Positions 17,249 to 24,505 of a stretch of DNA of 64,000 nucleotides are shown here, piece by piece. A program made the position numbers and the translations under genes. Location of the stretch: NCBI RefSeq assembly GCF_900108095.1, contig NZ_FNWL01000001.1, positions 930,001 through 994,000 on the forward strand, in the 5' to 3' direction. Below the pieces are notes generated by a model. It was not told the DNA's origin and made no database searches. It was given only the letters and a program-made list of their open reading frames with translations. Numbering within the stretch: position 1 is the stretch's first letter; every line of letters begins with the position of its first letter. Source of the DNA: Natronorubrum sediminis (lineage in GTDB: Archaea > Halobacteriota > Halobacteria > Halobacteriales > Natrialbaceae).

Positions 17249-17343
17249 AAACGGGCGGCGAAACCGGGCGAAATCACCCACCGGAAGCCCGACAGCGGGC
17301 CGGTTTCGAGAACGATTTAGGCGCGCGAGCGTCACCTCCGCTA

Positions 17344-18132
17344 GTGAGTGCGAACGACAACGATCCGGACGACTCTCTCTCGAGCGTCTCGAGTGACCAC
17401 GCGGTCGACGGCGAGACGACGGATCCGGTGAAAACGCCATCGGACGACGACGTGACATTTCGATGGGACGGAATCCGCGCGGGAATCCTCACCGGCACGC
17501 CGATCGCGATCGGCGTCGGCGGCTACGGAATCGCGTTCGGCGTCCTCGCGAATCAGGCCGGCTTGAGCGTCGCGGAAGCCGCGTTGATGAGCGCGACGGT
17601 GTTGGCCGGCGCATCCCAGATCATCGCCGTCGAACTCTGGGCGGACCCGATTCCGATCGCGGCAATCGTCGCGACCACGTTCGCGGTCAACCTGCGCTAC
17701 TCGTTGATGGGGGCGGCGTTACAGCCCTGGTTTCGCCACCTCTCGCCGACGCAAATCTACGGCAGCCTGCTCGTGATGGCCGACGAGAACTGGGCGCTGA
17801 CGATGCGTGAACTCAAGTCCGGAGGCGGCCGCGGCGCATTCTTGCTCGGGAGTGGCATCGTCCTCTGGCTGTTCTGGGTTGGCTCGACCGTCCTCGGCGT
17901 CTTCGCCGGCGAGTCGGTCGGCGAACCCGAACGCTACGGCTTCGACTTCATCCTCGCGGCGGTCTTCGTCGCACTCGCGGCCGAACTCTGGGAAGGGAAG
18001 TCCTCGCTCGTTCCGTGGCTCGTCGCGCTCGCAACGAGCATCGTCGCCGCGAACGTGTTGCCGGGCCGATGGTACATCCTCATCGGCGGATTAGCTGCCG
18101 CCGCCCTCGAGGTGGTCCGCCATGATCGCTGA
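17344..18132 (+). CDS. azlC: AzlC family branched-chain amino acid export permease
   Basis: The likely start is GTG at 17344 (262 residues). The open frame extends further upstream, but that part is Arg-rich and overlaps the small membrane gene. An acidic N-terminal 40 residues precedes the permease, which has the AzlC signature GYGIAFGVLANQAGLSVAEAA and the internal FAVNLRYSLMGAAL. Several hydrophobic helices follow (FILAAVFVALAAEL, GGLAAAALEVV). AzlC is the large subunit of an exporter for branched-chain amino acids and analogues. Its partner AzlD begins at 18122, overlapping the azlC end by 11 bases, so the two are co-transcribed and probably coupled in translation. Confidence 0.88.
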   Translation: MSANDNDPDDSLSSVSSDHAVDGETTDPVKTPSDDDVTFRWDGIRAGILTGTPIAIGVGGYGIAFGVLANQAGLSVAEAALMSATVLAGASQIIAVELWADPIPIAAIVATTFAVNLRYSLMGAALQPWFRHLSPTQIYGSLLVMADENWALTMRELKSGGGRGAFLLGSGIVLWLFWVGSTVLGVFAGESVGEPERYGFDFILAAVFVALAAELWEGKSSLVPWLVALATSIVAANVLPGRWYILIGGLAAAALEVVRHDR

Positions 18133-18541
18133 GACCAGTTCGTCCGTCCGTACGGGGTCGCCAACGGAGGCGGTGAGCTCGGCGCAGACGGTGAGTATAG
18201 CCGGATCGACACCGCTCGAATCCGTCGTTCCGAGCGCGCTCTCGCTCGATCCGCTCGTCGTCGGCGTGATTCTGGCGATGACCATCGTCACGGTGATCGC
18301 GAAGGTTGGAGGCATCTGGTTCATCCGCAAAATCGAGGTGAGCGAGCGCCTCGAGGCCGGACTCACCGTCTTGCCCGGTGCGGTCGTGATCGCTGTGCTC
18401 GGACCTGAGCTCGCGGCCGGCGGGCCGGCGGAGTGGGGCGCAGCGGGGGTCGTCCTGGTGGTGATGTGGAAAACCGAGAGCATCCTGCTGGCGCTGTGTG
18501 CGGGCGTTCTCGGCGTCGTCGCGTTCAGAGCCGTCCTCTGA
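18122..18541 (+). CDS. azlD: AzlD family transporter subunit
   Basis: The 139-residue membrane protein has about 45 polar N-terminal residues, then PLVVGVILAMTIVTVIAKVGGIWF, LEAGLTVLPGAVVIAVLGPELA, VVLVVMWKTESILLALCAGVLG. Four hydrophobic helices and small size fit AzlD, the partner of AzlC. It overlaps the end of azlC by 11 bases. No regulator of the Lrp type is adjacent, though a haloarchaeal Lrp homologue sits at 25790-26296. Confidence 0.84.
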   Translation: MIAETSSSVRTGSPTEAVSSAQTVSIAGSTPLESVVPSALSLDPLVVGVILAMTIVTVIAKVGGIWFIRKIEVSERLEAGLTVLPGAVVIAVLGPELAAGGPAEWGAAGVVLVVMWKTESILLALCAGVLGVVAFRAVL

Positions 18542-18626
18542 TCGACGACGGAGGTGGGACAGCGTGAAACGGAGACATCGCGAGGTAGCGGGCGGATTTA
18601 TCGGGACAGCCGCCAAACGAAAGTGT

Positions 18627-18899
18627 ATGACAACGCGCGTCGAGCGATCGTTTCGGGGCATCTCCGAACGACTCGCGATTCGGTACCTGGGGAATCTCGG
18701 TGGCGAACAGGTCGCCGACGATACCGTCGAGGGACCGGCGTGGACGGCTACGATTTCCTCGGAGACGGTCGGTATCGGGCCCTCGCTGACGCTGACCGAA
18801 GTGACAGTTGTCTTCGAAGCGACGAGCGAGGGAGACGCTGACGACCTCGAGTCGCTCGTCGACCAGTTCGCACAGAAAGCGATGCGAGCGGGTGGCTGA
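18627..18899 (+). CDS. Hypothetical small alpha/beta protein
   Basis: The ATG at 18627 gives 90 residues starting MTTRVERSFRGISERLAIRYLGNLGG. The upstream in-frame extension is Arg-rich and unlikely. An N-terminal helix is followed by beta strands (WTATISSETVGIGPSLTLTEVTVVFEA) and a C-terminal helix DLESLVDQFAQKAMRAGG. I do not recognise the family. The stop codon is followed at once by the ATG of the next gene (TGAATG), so the pair is surely co-transcribed. Confidence 0.72.
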   Translation: MTTRVERSFRGISERLAIRYLGNLGGEQVADDTVEGPAWTATISSETVGIGPSLTLTEVTVVFEATSEGDADDLESLVDQFAQKAMRAGG

Positions 18900-19298
18900 A
18901 TGCCTGGAGAACCGATCGAGGGGCAGGTACTCCTGCTCGCGGCTGCCAAGGCGAGCGTCCCCCCGGAGCGACTGCCGACGCTCGTCGATCAGGTCCAGGC
19001 CACGCTGGGACCGGCACTCGAGCGATACCGTCGGTCGTACGAACGCTGTTACGCAAGCGACGAACGCGAGGTGTTTTTGGTCGACTCAGATCACTGGGCG
19101 GACATCGGTGCGGAACTCGAGTTCGGTGATCGAGAGCTTGCAGCGGTACGACGCGCACACGAGGAGCAATTCGGACGAATTGGCCGCCGGAGCGACCGCG
19201 AGGCGGAGTTCGAGACCGCACTCGAGATTCGTGCGCCGGTTTGTATCGCGACGGGCGACCCGTCGGGGTCGTCGGAGCCCACGGATTCGACGGCGTAG
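18900..19298 (+). CDS. Hypothetical acidic protein
   Basis: The 132-residue product starts MPGEPIEGQVLLLAAAKASVPPERL. Two amphipathic helices (LPTLVDQVQATLGPALERYRR and RELAAVRRAHEEQFGRIGRR) flank a beta segment REVFLVDSDHWADIGAELEF. A second beta segment ALEIRAPVCIATGDP ends the fold. There are no obvious catalytic residues and the family is unknown. It follows the previous gene with no gap, so the two probably act together. Confidence 0.72.
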   Translation: MPGEPIEGQVLLLAAAKASVPPERLPTLVDQVQATLGPALERYRRSYERCYASDEREVFLVDSDHWADIGAELEFGDRELAAVRRAHEEQFGRIGRRSDREAEFETALEIRAPVCIATGDPSGSSEPTDSTA

Positions 19299-19335
19299 CG
19301 TCTCACGGGGGTAGAACGCCGGCGGACGGCGATGA

Positions 19336-19347
19336 CAACTATAAAGA
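19336..19347 (+). promoter_or_regulatory. TATA box for the PPOX-type gene
   Basis: CAACTATAAAGA lies about 32-43 bases before the ATG at 19379, leaving only a few bases of leader. It supports that ATG rather than the GTG further upstream. Confidence 0.55.
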
Positions 19348-19378
19348 GCGTGTTCTTCCATCGTCCCACACTGAGACG

Positions 19379-19828
19379 ATGGCTATCGACCAGGAAACCG
19401 AGATGTCCGACGCGGCGGTTGACGACTTCCTCGGCCGTCACGAGACGGGTGTCCTCTCACTCGCGCGGACCGACGATCCGTACGCGATCCCTATCTCCTA
19501 CGGCTACGACGAGGAGGAGCGAGCCTTCTATCTGCGGTTAGTGTCGACGCCGAACAGCGAGAAACGGGAGTACCTCGAGTCCGCCCCGAGTGCGCGACTC
19601 GTCGTCTACGACGAACACGACTCGACCTATCGAAGCATCATCGCCACGGGGTCACTCGAGAACATTCCGCCGTCAGCGTTGACGCCCGAACAAATCGCCC
19701 AGTACGGCGAGGCGAAGCGTCCGCTGTTCGAAATCTGGGCGCAGGCGAAAGCCGACCTCGACATCGAGCTGTACCGACTCGAGCCGGACTCACTGAACGG
19801 CCGACGAACGGACGTCGAGCGAGACTAA
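19379..19828 (+). CDS. Pyridoxamine 5'-phosphate oxidase family protein
   Basis: The ATG at 19379, supported by a TATA box, gives 149 residues. The split-barrel flavin-binding pattern is clear: VDDFLGRHETGVLSLARTDDPYAIPISYGYD, RAFYLRLVSTPNSEKREYLES, ARLVVYDEHDSTYRSIIATG. Families of this shape bind FMN or F420 and reduce or oxidise small molecules, but the haloarchaeal versions are uncharacterised. The C-terminal half has IWAQAKADLDIELYRLEPDSLNG. Its end overlaps by three bases with the convergent zinc-ribbon gene. Confidence 0.83.
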   Translation: MAIDQETEMSDAAVDDFLGRHETGVLSLARTDDPYAIPISYGYDEEERAFYLRLVSTPNSEKREYLESAPSARLVVYDEHDSTYRSIIATGSLENIPPSALTPEQIAQYGEAKRPLFEIWAQAKADLDIELYRLEPDSLNGRRTDVERD

Positions 19829-19998
19829 TCGCGAGCAGGAGATTGTGATTGCGACTGTGACTGTCTGGCGTCGAAGGCTGCCGGCGTGACGTCCGCAGCG
19901 CAAACTGGACAACCGTGTGTCAGCGTCGCTTCTCGCATCGAATCGTTGATCTCAATTACTTGCGTGCAGTCGGGGCAGGTGAATTCGAATCTGCTCAT
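19825..19998 (-). CDS. Small zinc-ribbon protein (DUF7560-like)
   Basis: The 57-residue protein reads MSRFEFTCPDCTQVIEINDS, then MREATLTHGCPVC, followed by a Ser/Gln-rich tail. Two CxxC knuckles (C8-x2-C11 and C30-x2-C33) and the phrase EFTCPDC...MREA...L..GCPVC match a common haloarchaeal zinc-ribbon family. A TATA-like element (CTATATAC) lies at about 20058-20066 on the minus strand. It converges with the PPOX-type gene, sharing three bases. Such microproteins often bind RNA, DNA or other proteins. The function here is unknown. Confidence 0.78.
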   Translation of the reverse strand: MSRFEFTCPDCTQVIEINDSMREATLTHGCPVCAADVTPAAFDARQSQSQSQSPARD

Positions 19999-20133
19999 GA
20001 GAGAGGCGAGGGTCCGAGGTACCGTGACGTGTCTCTGTTCATAGCTGTGCGGTCAGTGTATATAGGGTTAGGGTCCACCACCGAATTCCAGTAGCTCCCG
20101 AAGCGTTCTTGATTCCTCGTGTGTGCGTGGGAG

Positions 20134-20796
20134 TTACTCGTCATAGGCAAGAATTGCATCGAGGAGTTTCGTCTGGGCTGCTGCGAGGTGTTCAGTGAAC
20201 GTGGTACTGGTGATATCGAGCGCCGCCGCGACCTCGCCGGCGTTGGCCCGTTTGGGGTGCTCGAAGTAGCCCATCCGGTGGGCCGTTTCCAGAACCTCGA
20301 GTTGGCGCGTCGTCAGCGTGTTCCGATCGACGTAGACGAGGTGCTGTTCGGTCCGGCCCTGTTGGGTTTGAAGCAGTCGTTGCACGTCGAGGTTCGAACA
20401 ATTGGTTTTGAGGTCGCCGATGATCGCCTGCAGTGCGCTCATATCCGCGGCGTGAAACGTGAGATACAGCGCACTCCCCCGTGCGCGGACGTCGACGACG
20501 GGCGAGTCGTGTCGTTCGATCCACCCGCAGGGACACTCCCGCTCGAGCGAGCGCGTGAATCGGTAGACGTCGCTCGAGCCGTAGGAGAAAATCGACGAGA
20601 GGTCGACGTCGGTGTCGATTGAGTCGACGTCAGTTTCGCTCTCGAGCATGAACTCCTCGGTAACGCGCTCAGGCGCGTCGGGATTCACGCTCTTCGAGAC
20701 GGTGTTGACGGACCCCTCGGTGGAACCGGCGGCTGCCGTGACGACACAGCCGTCCGGATCGTCGATCTTCACTTCGGCACGGATCCCTGACGCCAT
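20134..20796 (-). CDS. HTH-10 (Bat-type) transcription regulator
   Basis: The 220-residue regulator begins MASGIRAEVKIDDPDGC. An N-terminal beta-rich sensor of about 150 residues includes ECPCGWIERHDSPVVDVRA, which places a CxC pair before a beta strand. The C-terminal HTH-10 domain follows: LTTRQLEVLETAHRMGYFEHPK, NAGEVAAALDITSTTFTEHL, AAQTKLLDAIL. The Cys pair is also seen in redox- or metal-responsive haloarchaeal regulators such as the DmsR/NarO group, so sensing of oxygen or metal is possible. It is divergent from an ArsR-like regulator at 21013, and the aldehyde ferredoxin oxidoreductase gene is nearby. Confidence 0.82.
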   Translation of the reverse strand: MASGIRAEVKIDDPDGCVVTAAAGSTEGSVNTVSKSVNPDAPERVTEEFMLESETDVDSIDTDVDLSSIFSYGSSDVYRFTRSLERECPCGWIERHDSPVVDVRARGSALYLTFHAADMSALQAIIGDLKTNCSNLDVQRLLQTQQGRTEQHLVYVDRNTLTTRQLEVLETAHRMGYFEHPKRANAGEVAAALDITSTTFTEHLAAAQTKLLDAILAYDE

Positions 20797-20949
20797 CGAG
20801 TAGTGGTGGGAAGGCGAGCCTCCTAAACGCTGTGCCCGGCGCTGGAGACCGACGACGCTCGAGTCGCGAGGCGGATCGCGTGGTCGCTATCGGCGCCGAC
20901 GCTCTCTCAGCGCCAGTACTCCCCAATCCTGGGCCAGATAGGCGACCCC

Positions 20950-20958
20950 ATATAAATC
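20950..20958 (+). promoter_or_regulatory. TATA box for the 21013 gene
   Basis: ATATAAATC lies about 55-63 bases before the ATG at 21013 in the divergent region. Its position makes the upstream in-frame ATG at 20971 unlikely, since the transcript would start after it. Confidence 0.5.
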
Positions 20959-21012
20959 ACCCTGTATTTAATGGGAGACGACTCGTGGTGGCCCACTTCG
21001 TACGATGATGTA

Positions 21013-21402
21013 ATGACAGCCCCGACAATCACCACGACGGAGCGAGATGAGAGTGCACTCGAGGACGAAATCGACGCCGAAACGGTACTCGAGGTGCTCA
21101 GCGACGACGCGTGTCGAGCGATTCTCGAGGCGACGGGCAGGGAGTCACTCACCGCGACGGAGCTCTCAGAGCACTGTGAAATTCCGGCTTCGACAGCGTA
21201 CCGGAAAGTCGAGCAACTGACCGATGCAGGGCTCCTCGAGTCGTACGTTCGGATCAACACCTCGGGCAAGCACGCGACGGAGTACCGAACCTGTTTCGAC
21301 GACGTGCAGGTGTCGGTCGGCGGCGGCACCATCGACATCGAAGTGACGGGACCGACGGTGCACGCAGACTCCGAACCGTCGTTCACCGTCGCCGACGACT
21401 GA
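21013..21402 (+). CDS. ArsR-like winged-helix regulator
   Basis: The start at 21013 gives 129 residues (MTAPTITTTERDES...). The winged helix is plain: ETVLEVLSDDACRAILEATGR, LTATELSEHCEIPASTAYRKV (recognition helix), EQLTDAGLLESYVRIN, then a beta wing and a C-terminal beta sandwich (DDVQVSVGGGTIDIEVTGPT). The family is common in haloarchaea and often controls metabolic genes nearby. The closest candidate target is the aldehyde ferredoxin oxidoreductase gene, which is convergent with it about 100 bases downstream. The ligand is unknown. Confidence 0.82.
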   Translation: MTAPTITTTERDESALEDEIDAETVLEVLSDDACRAILEATGRESLTATELSEHCEIPASTAYRKVEQLTDAGLLESYVRINTSGKHATEYRTCFDDVQVSVGGGTIDIEVTGPTVHADSEPSFTVADD

Positions 21403-21504
21403 GGAACGATCGCTGCGTGAGGACACCGTCGCAGAGTTGACGTGGAGCAGTTTCGATTCGTCGAGGAATCCAAAAACAGAGGCGTTCAGGGGCGTGAGAC
21501 GTAT

Positions 21505-23427
21505 TCAGTCGTCGGCTGGCGCCGCGGAGTCGCCAGACGAGACGCCTGTTCCGGGTCCGAGGTCGATGCCGAGTTCGTCGAGTTTTTCCTCCGGGACGAC
21601 GCCGTCGACCCAGCCGCGGTGGTCGTAGTACTCTTCTTTCATCTCCTCGAGTTCGCAGTACTCGCCCTCGCTGGCACCCTGGCCGCGGATGCCGTCCTCG
21701 AGGAAGCGCTCGGGCAGCGAGTCGTCGTCGCCATCGAAGCCGACGAGGTTGTTGTAGTACCGTTCTAAGTTATAGATCCGTTCGCCGGCCTCGAGGAGGT
21801 CGTCTTCGCTCACGTCCAGGCCAGTCATGCCGTTGTACTGGAGGACGTACTCCTCGATTCCCTCTGCGAAGGCGTTGAACTTGCAAATGTCGAAGCTGTC
21901 GGAGATGGCGTGGAGGTCCTGGAAGGCCGCCGTGAGTTCGCCTTTCCCCTCGTACTCGTAGGGGTCGACCTTCTCGGGGATGCCGAGGATTTCGGCTGCG
22001 GGAGTGTAGCCGCGCAGGTGGCAGGCTCCGCGATTTGAGGTGGCGTAGCCGATACCCATCCCTTTGAGGGCTCGTGGGTCGTACGCCGCGATGGTCTGGC
22101 CCTTGACCGCCAGTGAGTTGTCGTGGGCGTCTTTCGCCTCGGCGACCCGGCGTGGCCCTTCTGCGAGGAGGTCCGCGAGGTCACCCTCACGGTGGGCTAT
22201 TTGTTCGATCATGTCGATCATCGTCTCGTAGTCGCCCCAGTCGAGTTCGCCGACGCCCTCGAGTTTGTCCTGCTCGGTCATCTCCATCGCCATGGCCATC
22301 ATGTTGCCCGCCTCGATGGTATCCAGTCCCATGTCGTTACAGCGGTCGATCATGAGGGCGACGGCGTCGCGGTCCGTGTGTCCGGAGTTCGGCCCGAGCG
22401 CGTAGGCGGATTCGTACTCGTAAGACTCCGTGCGGACGTTCATCTCCTCGCCTTTGTGCATCGTCGTGACTTCGACTTCCTTCTTGCAGGCGACGGGACA
22501 AGAGTGACAGGTGGGTTCGTCGACGAGGATGTTCTCGCGGACGTTCTCGCCGGAGACGCGTTCGGCGTCGATATCGACACCTTCGGCGTCGCGCATGGCC
22601 TCTGTCGAGGTGTATTGAGCGTTTTTCGTCGGGAGGCCGTCCATTTCCTCGCCGACGTTCATCAGGACGTTCGTGCCGTACATCGAGAGTCCGCCCTCGT
22701 TAGGTGCCGTGACTTCGGACTCCGTGATCGCCTGCATGGCCTGCTGGTGGCCTTCCTTGAACGTCTCGGGGTCCGCAGGCTGGGGCATCTTCGTGGTGGA
22801 CTTGACGACGACGGCTTTGAGATTCTTCGAGCCCATGACACAGCCCGTTCCGCCCCGACCCGAGGCTCGGTCGTCCTCGTTCATGATGCAGGCGTACTTC
22901 ACCTCGTTCTCGCCGCCGGGGCCGATCCCCATGATACTCAGGTTCTTGCCGTAGGAACCGTCTACTTCTGCCTCGAGCGCGTCGCGAGTCTCGTGGAAGC
23001 CACGTCCCCACACGTCCGAGGCGTCCCGGAGTTCGACCTCGCCGTCCTCGACGACGGCGTACACGGGTTCATCGGCCTCGCCTTCGAAGAGTAAGCCGTC
23101 GAAACCGGCCCATTTGAGTCGCGCGCCGGACCAACCGCCGTGGTGGCTGTCGGTGACGGTCCCGGTCAGTGGTGATTTCGTACAGACGGCGATTCGACCG
23201 CTCATCGTCACCTGCGTGCCCGACAACGGGCCGTTCATGAACGCGAGCAGGTTGTCCGGTCCGAGCGGGTCGACGTCGACGCCCTGTTCGAACACGTACT
23301 TGACCCCCAGTCCGCGCGCGCCGATATACTGTTTCGCGTCGTCCTCGTCGATCGATTCGTAAGCGACCGAGCCATCCGAGAGGTCGACGCGGGCGACCCT
23401 GTCTTGGAATCCGCCGAGTTCAGTCAT
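21505..23427 (-). CDS. aor: Aldehyde ferredoxin oxidoreductase (tungsten type)
   Basis: The 640-residue enzyme oxidises aldehydes to acids with ferredoxin as acceptor, using a tungsten (or molybdenum) bis-pterin and a 4Fe-4S cluster. The N-terminal domain has YIGARGLGVKYVFEQG, then LAFMNGPLSGTQVTMSGR and TDSHHGGWSGARLKWAGFDG, which are classic AOR pterin-binding phrases. The cluster ligands fit C307-x2-C310-x3-C314 and C515 (DICKF), as in the hyperthermophile enzymes. DYDPRALKGMGIGYATSNRG-like segments occur near the end of the third domain. It is a single gene with its own upstream palindromes. No ferredoxin gene is adjacent. A SAMP/MoaD-like gene is at 16675. Confidence 0.93.
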   Translation of the reverse strand: MTELGGFQDRVARVDLSDGSVAYESIDEDDAKQYIGARGLGVKYVFEQGVDVDPLGPDNLLAFMNGPLSGTQVTMSGRIAVCTKSPLTGTVTDSHHGGWSGARLKWAGFDGLLFEGEADEPVYAVVEDGEVELRDASDVWGRGFHETRDALEAEVDGSYGKNLSIMGIGPGGENEVKYACIMNEDDRASGRGGTGCVMGSKNLKAVVVKSTTKMPQPADPETFKEGHQQAMQAITESEVTAPNEGGLSMYGTNVLMNVGEEMDGLPTKNAQYTSTEAMRDAEGVDIDAERVSGENVRENILVDEPTCHSCPVACKKEVEVTTMHKGEEMNVRTESYEYESAYALGPNSGHTDRDAVALMIDRCNDMGLDTIEAGNMMAMAMEMTEQDKLEGVGELDWGDYETMIDMIEQIAHREGDLADLLAEGPRRVAEAKDAHDNSLAVKGQTIAAYDPRALKGMGIGYATSNRGACHLRGYTPAAEILGIPEKVDPYEYEGKGELTAAFQDLHAISDSFDICKFNAFAEGIEEYVLQYNGMTGLDVSEDDLLEAGERIYNLERYYNNLVGFDGDDDSLPERFLEDGIRGQGASEGEYCELEEMKEEYYDHRGWVDGVVPEEKLDELGIDLGPGTGVSSGDSAAPADD

Positions 23428-23428
23428 G

Positions 23429-23446
23429 GTAACGTCTCACCGTTAC
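23429..23446. promoter_or_regulatory. Inverted repeat just before the AOR start
   Basis: GTAACG and CGTTAC form exact six-base arms around a six-base centre, only two bases upstream of the AOR ATG. With the larger palindrome at 23485 it may be an operator or mRNA-level control site. Confidence 0.5.
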
Positions 23447-23484
23447 ACTTCGTCGCCTATCCTGTTAGGTATTCCCACTCACCA

Positions 23485-23502
23485 GTAACCAACGTTGGTT
23501 AC
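23485..23502. promoter_or_regulatory. Perfect 18-base palindrome upstream of AOR
   Basis: GTAACCAACGTTGGTTAC is fully self-complementary and lies 58 bases upstream of the AOR start. Palindromes of this length are unusual in the window and fit a dimeric regulator. Both this site and the nearer one contain GTAAC, suggesting the same binding protein. Confidence 0.6.
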
Positions 23503-23676
23503 CTGACAGCCGTTGCCGGGTTCGAGTCGCAAGCGGAGTTTCTAAAACGATAAATCGTCCGAAGCGATGGCAAGCTACCGCAAATGCTGCCAATACGTAA
23601 CTGATGTTGGTCTCGGCGTCACGCGAACGACGGAAGCTCTCGAGCGACGGTCGCTCGAGTCGTCACTCGACGCACG

Positions 23677-23892
23677 CTACAACAGTAACGCGACGACCGC
23701 GAGGATGATGAAGACCAAGACGAAAATCCGGGCGATCTCCATCGAAATGCCGGCGACGCCACGAGCGCCGACCGCGGCGGCGACGACCGCGAGCACGAAG
23801 AAGATCAGCGCCCAGTACAGGAAGTCGCCGCCGCCGACTTGTAGCGCGACGTCGGTTACGTGCAGTGGGATCGTCGGTACGATCTCGAGCAT
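23677..23892 (-). CDS. DUF1328 family small membrane protein
   Basis: The 71-residue protein ends with GDFLYWALIFFVLAVVAAAVGARGVAG, then EIARIFVLVFIILAVVALLL, matching the DUF1328 family of tiny two-helix membrane proteins. The start at 23892 adds about 20 residues (MLEIVPTIPLHVTDVALQV). These proteins are widespread in bacteria and haloarchaea, with no known activity. The flanking open frames on the other strand are non-coding shadows. Confidence 0.83.
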   Translation of the reverse strand: MLEIVPTIPLHVTDVALQVGGGDFLYWALIFFVLAVVAAAVGARGVAGISMEIARIFVLVFIILAVVALLL

Positions 23893-24020
23893 AGTCGTCG
23901 CTACTACGAGGGAGATGATAAACGTCGGCGACCGTCCACGATGCTACGCTCGGATTACAGGCCAGTATGGCGTGCATTCAGGCGAACGTGTCAGTCACTG
24001 TTACTGGATGACCCTAACTG

Positions 24021-24027
24021 TTATACC
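24021..24027 (+). promoter_or_regulatory. TATA box for the 24050 gene
   Basis: TTATACC lies 23-29 bases before the ATG at 24050, consistent with a leaderless transcript. Confidence 0.5.
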
Positions 24028-24049
24028 CTACCACGATATATGATAGCAC

Positions 24050-24238
24050 ATGTCTACGTACCGCTCCCCATTCGAGCAACTTCGAGCAAAGTTCGACGAA
24101 TCGGACCCGCAGTGTTCGGCGTGTGGGTACGTCGACGACGACGGGAGTTGGCGAGTGACGACCACCGGGAGTCGCGTGCGTTACCAGTTCGTCTGTCCGA
24201 CTTGCGACGCGATCGATACGCGCGAGATGCGACTGTAA
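24050..24238 (+). CDS. HVO_0649-type zinc finger protein
   Basis: The 62-residue protein MSTYRSPFEQLRAKFDES has C22-x2-C25 (CSACGY) and C49-x2-C52 (CPTCDAID) as a zinc ribbon around a short beta sheet (GSWRVTTTGSRVRYQFVC). This matches the haloarchaeal family named after HVO_0649. Zinc microproteins of this kind are numerous in haloarchaea and some affect biofilm, motility or stress growth. No role for this one can be read from its neighbours. Confidence 0.83.
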   Translation: MSTYRSPFEQLRAKFDESDPQCSACGYVDDDGSWRVTTTGSRVRYQFVCPTCDAIDTREMRL

Positions 24239-24505
24239 TGCGAGCACCGAGTGGTGACCAACGGACGGGACGGGCAGACCAGCCATCGACCCGTCGATAC
24301 TACTTCCTCCGTGAAGACGTTCGGTAGCCACAGGGCCACCCATAGCACCTCGAGCAACCCCAGAACGCAGAACACGCGGAACACAAAATAGACGCAGTAT
24401 CGGACAGCAATACACTATTTCTCATCGATAGGTTATCTCACAGTAAATTACCAACCAAAGACAACTTGGGTCAGTATTTTACGGTGAACGCTCTCACTCG
24501 AGGGT

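Noticed and set aside
24181-24384. A 67-residue minus-strand frame with a hydrophobic start (FRVFCVLGLLEVLWVALWL)
   Set aside because: It overlaps the end of the zinc finger gene and lacks acidic residues. It may be a relic of a membrane protein family, but evidence is too thin.
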